A DNA stretch of 64,000 bases from Larkinella knui. Lineage in GTDB: Bacteria; Bacteroidota; Bacteroidia; Cytophagales; Spirosomataceae. The notes beneath the pieces are model-generated. The model saw only the letters and a list, made by a program, of their open reading frames with translations. It had not been told where the DNA came from and did no database searches. The stretch covers positions 868,001 to 932,000 of the forward strand of contig NZ_RQJP01000004.1 of assembly GCF_003858645.1 (NCBI RefSeq). Direction: 5' to 3'. The position numbers and the translations under genes are program-made. Shown in pieces: positions 59,019 through 64,000 of this stretch. Numbering within the stretch: the stretch's first letter is position 1; every line of letters starts with the position of its first letter.

Positions 59019-59335
59019 TAGTATTTGTTGTTTACTGTTCGGACAGGGGGACCGCTATGCGATCCCTTTTGCCTTTTTAGGAGGTTTATATTTGAGTTTA
59101 AATATACACACTAATATGTATAATACAAAATGCTACATAAAAAGATTTCCGGAAAATTATTTTTAGAAAAGCAGACGAACAAAAACCGTGTTTTATACGG
59201 CTTCAGGCCTTTTTAACGCGCTTGGGAGCTACTGAGGAAGAATGGAGACTCCGTGATTAAATAACACCGTCTAGGTGACAAAAAATCCAGAGAGATGCTT
59301 ATTATTACATGGTTTTGTGTAAATCCTGGTTTTAT
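59019..59335. other. Divergent promoter region between the nuclease cassette and the XRE regulator
   Basis: 317 nt, AT-rich in its first half. TATACA (near 59102) and TGTATA (near 59116) form a short inverted repeat, a plausible operator for the XRE protein encoded on the right, in the classic repressor/target divergent layout. No ORF is supported. Confidence 0.35.
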
Positions 59336-59761
59336 ATGCCCATTGGAGTCCGTCTACAACAGCTAATCGATGCCCTGAACGTCAGTGTCCTGGAGTTTGC
59401 CCGACAATTGGGTGAGAAACGGGGTGAGAAAGTCTACCACATTTTACACGGCCGTCTGAAGCCGCGGTATGAAACGTTACAGAAAATTTTGCTCGCCTAT
59501 CCGACTGTCAATGCCGACTGGTTGCTGCGGGGAGAAGGACTGATGTTCCGGACGTTACCCCAAACTCCACTGGCAGCCATTACGTTAGACGACCGGCTGC
59601 GAAATATGGAGTTTCTTTTGTTTCAGTTAAACGAACGTGTAGCTTTGTTACAACAAACGAACGACTTGCTGCGGCAGGAACTTGAAGAAGTCGTTGGTCA
59701 AAAAAAAGTCATCAGTCTATCACGCGTTAGTCGTCGGTCAGATAGATCCACGGAAGCCTGA
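59336..59761 (+). CDS. XRE/phage-repressor-like helix-turn-helix protein
   Basis: A 141-residue protein. HTH region about 3-60 (GVRLQQLIDALNVSVLEFAR, KVYHILHGRLKPRYETLQKI), followed by the NADWLLRGEGLMF motif frequent in CI-type and Bacteroidota mobile-element regulators, then a leucine-rich coiled coil (about 88-125) for dimerisation. The ATG at 59336 was chosen over 59309 because the family starts at PIGVRLQQL. It is divergent from the nuclease cassette and 32 nt upstream of the CpsB-like phosphatase, so it might control either. Confidence 0.82.
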   Translation: MPIGVRLQQLIDALNVSVLEFARQLGEKRGEKVYHILHGRLKPRYETLQKILLAYPTVNADWLLRGEGLMFRTLPQTPLAAITLDDRLRNMEFLLFQLNERVALLQQTNDLLRQELEEVVGQKKVISLSRVSRRSDRSTEA

Positions 59762-59793
59762 TCACTGCCGGGCTTGCGACTTCATTGTAAACT

Positions 59794-60534
59794 ATGTTCT
59801 CATTTTTTAAGCGACGCCAGGAACAACCTTCTTTTTCGGATTTCGGATTTCTGGGCGTAGATATTCATTCTCACCTGATTCCGGGCATTGACGATGGGGT
59901 GCCCGACCTGGAAACGGCTTTGACGTGCCTGCGGGCCTTTGAAGAACTGGGGTATAAGAAAGTAATCACGACGCCCCACGTGCTGCGCGATTATTACCCC
60001 AACAGCAGCGATGCCATCCGGCGCGGGCTTGACGAACTCCGCGAAGCCATCGCCCAAACCGACCTGACGATTCAGGTGGATGCGGCTGCCGAATACCTCA
60101 TCGACGATCATTTTGTGAGCTTGCTGCAAGCCAACGATCTGTTGACGTTCGGACCGAATTACGTGCTGGTGGAATTGTCGTTTGCCAATCCGCCCCTCAA
60201 CCTGGACGAAATCATTTTCCAGATTCAAACGAGAGGTTACCAGCCCATTCTGGCTCACCCCGAGCGGTATTCGTATATGAAGGATCAGTCGGAACGCTTC
60301 CATAAATTGAGGGTGCAGGGGTGTCTGTTTCAGCTTAATCTGCTTTCACTGATCGGGCAATATGGTGGTCGCGTACAACAGCAGGCCAAACAACTGCTCG
60401 ACGACGCGATGGTCGACTTTGTCGGCTCGGATCTGCACCGGCCCCGGGATGCAGAAAAATTAGGTCAATTGCTTCAATCCAAAGAACTGGCCCTGCTCGG
60501 TTCCCATACGTTTCTGAATTCTTCCCTGCTCTAA
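59794..60534 (+). CDS. CpsB/YwqE-type tyrosine-protein phosphatase (PHP domain)
   Basis: A 246-residue metal-dependent phosphatase. PHP metal-binding motifs are GVDIHSHLIPGIDDGVPDLE (about 23-42), TTPHV, VDAAAEY, LAHPERYSYM and the terminal FVGSDLHRPRD. It dephosphorylates the bacterial tyrosine kinase (Wzc/CpsD type) controlling polysaccharide chain length. It precedes sugar-nucleotide genes of an exopolysaccharide locus. The kinase is not in the window. Confidence 0.9.
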   Translation: MFSFFKRRQEQPSFSDFGFLGVDIHSHLIPGIDDGVPDLETALTCLRAFEELGYKKVITTPHVLRDYYPNSSDAIRRGLDELREAIAQTDLTIQVDAAAEYLIDDHFVSLLQANDLLTFGPNYVLVELSFANPPLNLDEIIFQIQTRGYQPILAHPERYSYMKDQSERFHKLRVQGCLFQLNLLSLIGQYGGRVQQQAKQLLDDAMVDFVGSDLHRPRDAEKLGQLLQSKELALLGSHTFLNSSLL

Positions 60535-60981
60535 CCGGCCTTTTTTTTGCTGCCTATACCGCAGAAAATCGGGGGGCATTGAACCCCTCCGGTTTTCTGC
60601 GCCTTTCTTTGTTCTTCCTGGCCGAGACTACGGCATAGTTTTTGATTATTGTCTGATAAATGGGAAAAAGATTTTGCGAAATTTTTTCCGCTATGATGAA
60701 ATAGTATTTCTTAAGAAATTATTAATTGACTTATTTAAAGAATTTATGCCTTTTAATAAATAATAAATTGGAGATTGCATGGATATTTCAATTCCGTTTA
60801 TCTATATTTAAAGCATAATACTTACAAAAAGTTACTAAGTGCTTGTCTGGTTTTTACGATGGGTTAGTTAGAAAAAGCCGATTGCTGTAATCCCAAACGG
60901 GCTGGCTTTAGCGCCTGATCGTTCATCCTTTCTGTCAGAAACCAAACTTTTTTAGCGTATTATTTCTATTTACTCAACGTT
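60535..60981. other. AT-rich 447-nt region before the sugar-nucleotide genes
   Basis: After a strong hairpin (60560-60601) the sequence from about 60640 to 60860 is markedly AT-rich, unlike flanking genes. No credible ORF, tRNA or exact Bacteroidota promoter match was seen. Its place suggests the promoter and leader of the polysaccharide operon that begins with ugd. Confidence 0.4.
60560..60601 (+). terminator. Long hairpin after the CpsB-like gene
   Basis: CGCAGAAAA (60560-60568) pairs with TTTTCTGCG (60593-60601), continued by a G-rich/C-rich stem around a CATTGAA loop, about 17 bp in all. A pyrimidine tract CCTTTCTTTG follows. Confidence 0.75.
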
Positions 60982-62313
60982 ATGAAAATTGCTGTTGTAG
61001 GAACCGGTTACGTCGGACTCGTAACCGGAACCTGTTTTGCCGAAACCGGCAACCAGGTGACGTGTGTCGACATCGATGAGCGGAAAGTTCAAAAGCTCAT
61101 CAACGGCATCATTCCCATCTACGAACCGGGTCTGGATGTGTTGTTTAACCGCAATACCGCCGAAGGCCGGCTGAAATTCACCACCAGTCTGGCCGAAGGC
61201 ATCGAAGGAGCCGAAGTGATCTTTCTGGCCCTGCCCACTCCGCCGGGCGAAGACGGCTCCGCCGATCTCAAGTACATCCTCAAAGTCGCCGGTGATCTGG
61301 GACAACTCCTCAAGGACTATGCCGTTATCGTCGACAAAAGCACCGTGCCCGTCGGGACCGCGGAGAAGGTGCACGACTACATTTCGCTGGGCGCGCAGGT
61401 GGAATTCGACGTCGTATCGAACCCCGAATTTCTCCGGGAAGGTGTCGCCATCGACGACTTCATGAAACCCGACCGGGTGGTAATTGGCACCAAATCCGAG
61501 CGCGCCAAAGCCGTCATGAACAAGCTCTATGCTCCGCTGGTACGGCAGGGTAACCCCGTGATCTTCATGGACGAACGCTCGGCCGAGATGACCAAATATG
61601 CCGCCAATGCGTTCCTGGCCGTTAAGATCTCCTTCATGAACGAAATTGCCAATCTCTGCGAAAAAGCCGGCGCCAACGTCGATGATATTCGCCGGGGCAT
61701 TGGTACCGACAGCCGGATCGGCAAGCGGTTTTTGTTCGCCGGTATTGGCTACGGCGGTAGCTGTTTTCCGAAAGACGTGCAGGCGCTGGCCAAAACCGCT
61801 CAGGAATACGCGTACGATTTCCAGATTTTGAAATCGGTTATGGACGTCAACGCGAAGCAGAAAACCAAACTGTTACCGGTTATTAACCAGCACTTTAACG
61901 GCGACCTGAAAGGAAAGACCATCGCGGTTTGGGGGCTGGCCTTCAAACCGTATACCGATGACATCCGGGAAGCACCGGCCCTGGAAAACATTGAGGCTCT
62001 GCTGGCGGCTGGTGCGAAAGTGACGGCCTACGATCCGGAAGCGATGGATAATGTGAAAAACGTGCTGGGCAACCGGATCACCTACGCTCACACCTCGTAT
62101 GCGGCTCTGGACGATGCCGATGCGCTGGTGATCATGACCGAGTGGCCGATGTTCCGGACGCCCGAATTCAGCAAGATGAATCTGTTGCTCAAAAACAAAG
62201 TCATCTTCGACGGCCGGAATCTGTACGAACTGGAGCAGATGAAAGAAATGGGCTATACGTACTACAGCGTGGGTCGGGAGACTGTCACCCAGGCGGTGGA
62301 ACAACCGGCCTGA
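60982..62313 (+). CDS. ugd: UDP-glucose 6-dehydrogenase
   Basis: A 443-residue enzyme oxidising UDP-glucose to UDP-glucuronate with two NAD+. N-terminal NAD motif MKIAVVGTGYVGLVTGTCFA, LPTPPGEDGSADLKYIL, STVPVGTAEKV, and catalytic Cys in GYGGSCFPKDVQAL. The C-terminal UDP-binding domain has WGLAFKPYTDDIREAPAL. It supplies uronic acid for exopolysaccharide, upstream of fcl and gmd. Confidence 0.96.
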   Translation: MKIAVVGTGYVGLVTGTCFAETGNQVTCVDIDERKVQKLINGIIPIYEPGLDVLFNRNTAEGRLKFTTSLAEGIEGAEVIFLALPTPPGEDGSADLKYILKVAGDLGQLLKDYAVIVDKSTVPVGTAEKVHDYISLGAQVEFDVVSNPEFLREGVAIDDFMKPDRVVIGTKSERAKAVMNKLYAPLVRQGNPVIFMDERSAEMTKYAANAFLAVKISFMNEIANLCEKAGANVDDIRRGIGTDSRIGKRFLFAGIGYGGSCFPKDVQALAKTAQEYAYDFQILKSVMDVNAKQKTKLLPVINQHFNGDLKGKTIAVWGLAFKPYTDDIREAPALENIEALLAAGAKVTAYDPEAMDNVKNVLGNRITYAHTSYAALDDADALVIMTEWPMFRTPEFSKMNLLLKNKVIFDGRNLYELEQMKEMGYTYYSVGRETVTQAVEQPA

Positions 62314-62365
62314 TAATTAGTAGGCTTTGGAAACGGTTTGAAAAACGAAATAAACATTCTTAGGT

Positions 62366-63304
62366 GTGAATAGAAATTCAAAGATATACGTCGCCGGTCA
62401 CCGCGGAATGGTCGGGTCGGCCCTCATTCGCAATTTGCAAAGTAAAGGATACCAAAATATTATTACGCGTACCTCGTCGGAACTGGATCTTCGTAATCAG
62501 ACTGCCGTCGCTGATTTTTTTGCCGACGAAAAACCGGACTACGTCTTTTTAGCGGCTGCTAAAGTTGGCGGTATCTGGGCAAACAATATTTATCGGGCTG
62601 ACTTTCTATACGATAATCTACTGATCGAGGCCAATATTATCCATAGTGCCTACCAAAATAGCGTCGAAAAACTCCTGTTTTTGGGTTCATCCTGCATCTA
62701 TCCCAAGCTGGCTCCGCAGCCGTTGAAAGAAGAATCTCTTTTGAGCGGTTATCTGGAAGCGACCAATGAGCCCTATGCCATTGCTAAAATTGCCGGTATC
62801 AAGCTTTGCGAAGCCTATCGAAGTCAGTACGGCTGTAATTTTATTTCGGCGATGCCGACGAATCTTTACGGTCCCAACGACAACTATGATCTTCAGGGGT
62901 CGCACGTATTGCCGGCCTTGATCCGCAAATTTCACGAAGCCAAAATCAGCAACCATCCCTTCGTCGAGATTTGGGGGACAGGCTCCCCCCGACGGGAGTT
63001 TCTTCACGCCGATGATCTGGCTGATGCCTGCGTGTTTCTGATGGAAACCTACAACGACGAATCGTTTGTCAACATCGGTACGGGTGAGGACGTGACCATT
63101 CGGGAGCTGGCCGAGCTGGTGAAAGAAACCGTTGGCTTTGAAGGCGAACTCCGCTGGAATACCGATAAACCCGATGGCACCCCGCGCAAACTTATGGATG
63201 TTTCGCGACTGCACAGTCTGGGCTGGCAACACCGAACCGATCTGCAAACCGGCGTATCCGCAACCTATCAGGATTTCCTGCGAAACCAGGAAGTCTACGT
63301 TTAA
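62366..63304 (+). CDS. fcl: GDP-L-fucose synthase
   Basis: A 312-residue NADPH-dependent epimerase/reductase making GDP-L-fucose from the product of Gmd. N-terminal Rossmann motif [19 protein letters not shown], catalytic [15 protein letters not shown] and Tyr-x3-Lys in [18 protein letters not shown]. The only upstream in-frame start is GTG at 62366, which gives the family-typical N-terminus. It is 40 nt before gmd. Confidence 0.95.
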   Translation: MNRNSKIYVAGHRGMVGSALIRNLQSKGYQNIITRTSSELDLRNQTAVADFFADEKPDYVFLAAAKVGGIWANNIYRADFLYDNLLIEANIIHSAYQNSVEKLLFLGSSCIYPKLAPQPLKEESLLSGYLEATNEPYAIAKIAGIKLCEAYRSQYGCNFISAMPTNLYGPNDNYDLQGSHVLPALIRKFHEAKISNHPFVEIWGTGSPRREFLHADDLADACVFLMETYNDESFVNIGTGEDVTIRELAELVKETVGFEGELRWNTDKPDGTPRKLMDVSRLHSLGWQHRTDLQTGVSATYQDFLRNQEVYV

Positions 63305-63344
63305 CCACTATAAAACATCTTTAAACTACAGTTAAACATTTTTT

Positions 63345-64000
63345 ATGAAAAAAGCACTTATTACCGGTATTACGGGGCAGGATGGCGCTTACCTGGCCGA
63401 ATTATTATTAGAAAAAGGGTATGAAGTACACGGTATCAAACGCCGGAGTTCCTTGTTCAATACGCAGCGAATCGATAATTTATACGAGGATCCGCACGAA
63501 AAAAATGTGCGGTTTAAGCTCCACTTTGGCGACCTGTCCGATTCAACTAATATCATCCGAATTATTCAGGAAGTACAACCCGATGAGATTTATAACCTTG
63601 GAGCGATGTCGCACGTGCGCGTCAGCTTTGACGAACCGGAATATACCGCCCAGGTCGACGGCATCGGTACATTACGTATACTGGAAGCCGTCCGGCTGTT
63701 GGGTCTGACCGAAAAAACCCGCATCTACCAGGCTTCTACTTCCGAACTCTATGGCGGGGTTCAGGGCCATGCCCAGTCGGAATTGACGCCATTCTATCCG
63801 CGTTCACCGTATGCCGTGGCCAAATTGTATGGCTACTGGATTACGGTCAACTACCGCGAAGCCTACGGTATGTATGCGTGCAACGGTATTCTTTTCAACC
63901 ATGAGTCTCCGCTGCGGGGCGAAACGTTCGTGACGCGCAAAATTACCCGCGCCGTAGCCCGTATCGGGTTGGGTTTGCAGGACAAGGTTTTCCTGGGCAA
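63345..64000 (+). CDS. gmd: GDP-mannose 4,6-dehydratase, N-terminal part (cut by window edge)
   Basis: 218 codons are visible without a stop. The product begins [20 protein letters not shown] (NADP site), followed by [20 protein letters not shown], the catalytic region [20 protein letters not shown] and Tyr-x3-Lys in [15 protein letters not shown], then [20 protein letters not shown]. It converts GDP-mannose to GDP-4-keto-6-deoxymannose, the substrate for fcl. The family is about 340-370 residues, so the C-terminal third lies beyond the window. Confidence 0.96.
   Translation, partial: MKKALITGITGQDGAYLAELLLEKGYEVHGIKRRSSLFNTQRIDNLYEDPHEKNVRFKLHFGDLSDSTNIIRIIQEVQPDEIYNLGAMSHVRVSFDEPEYTAQVDGIGTLRILEAVRLLGLTEKTRIYQASTSELYGGVQGHAQSELTPFYPRSPYAVAKLYGYWITVNYREAYGMYACNGILFNHESPLRGETFVTRKITRAVARIGLGLQDKVFLG

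Noticed and set aside
57534-59021. 495-codon open frame on the plus strand across the nuclease cassette
   Set aside because: It lies antisense to two genes with recognisable or better-behaved products. Its translation is low-complexity, rich in Arg, Phe, His and Gly with no domain, which is typical of antisense frames in this codon usage.

Overview
The window comes from a Bacteroidota chromosome, most likely the Cytophagales/Spirosomataceae group (Spirosoma- or Larkinella-like). This is inferred from: TonB-dependent receptors with N-terminal carboxypeptidase-regulatory-like domains, a SusC/SusD pair, the gliding genes gldA and gldD, DUF4249/DUF4270/DUF4136 lipoproteins, a fused DAHP synthase/chorismate mutase, and an exact Bacteroidota-type promoter (TTTG-N19-TAnnTTTG) before susC. 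No tRNA, rRNA, transposase or CRISPR array was seen. The species cannot be named from this sequence alone.

Layout. 0-0.5 kb: end of the DAHP synthase/chorismate mutase. 0.5-11.1 kb (minus): three tandem copies of a two-gene unit, TonB-dependent receptor followed by DUF4249 lipoprotein. 11.2-19 kb (plus): type II NADH dehydrogenase, S46 dipeptidyl peptidase, a di-haem cytochrome b plus a Tat-type molybdopterin oxidoreductase, and an S9 peptidase. 19.2-27 kb: a membrane-anchored XRE regulator, then a SusC/SusD/lipoprotein operon followed by a Tat-exported aminotransferase. 27-46 kb: housekeeping genes (aroB, gldA, an amino acid permease, hldE-type adenylyltransferase, panD, panC, GT5 N-domain protein, glmS, ridA, gltX, AIM24, gldD). 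46.4-49.1 kb: a TonB receptor preceded by a 15-codon leader ORF ending Cys-Cys-stop. 49-57 kb: aldo/keto reductase, a small monooxygenase, a 1190-residue macroglobulin-like protein with an isolated TonB plug, a thioesterase, a DUF748 protein and a secreted pentapeptide-repeat protein. 57-59.8 kb: a small cassette with a RecE-like PD-(D/E)XK nuclease and a divergent XRE regulator. 59.8-64 kb: the start of an exopolysaccharide locus (cpsB-like phosphatase, ugd, fcl, gmd).

How the genes work together. Outer-membrane uptake dominates: five TonB receptors, one free plug protein, one SusD and three DUF4249 lipoproteins. Secreted peptidases (S46, S9) and a Tat-exported aminotransferase lie close by, which suggests peptide or amino-acid scavenging, although no substrate can be read from sequence. 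The sugar-nucleotide genes at the right edge make GDP-fucose and UDP-glucuronate for surface polysaccharide. aroB and the DAHP synthase/chorismate mutase serve the shikimate pathway; panC and panD serve pantothenate synthesis.

The most unusual feature is the intergenic DNA. Many gaps hold long, often perfect inverted repeats. They fall into several families that share a core while the outer arms differ between copies yet stay self-complementary. Several host-gene stop codons lie inside these palindromes.
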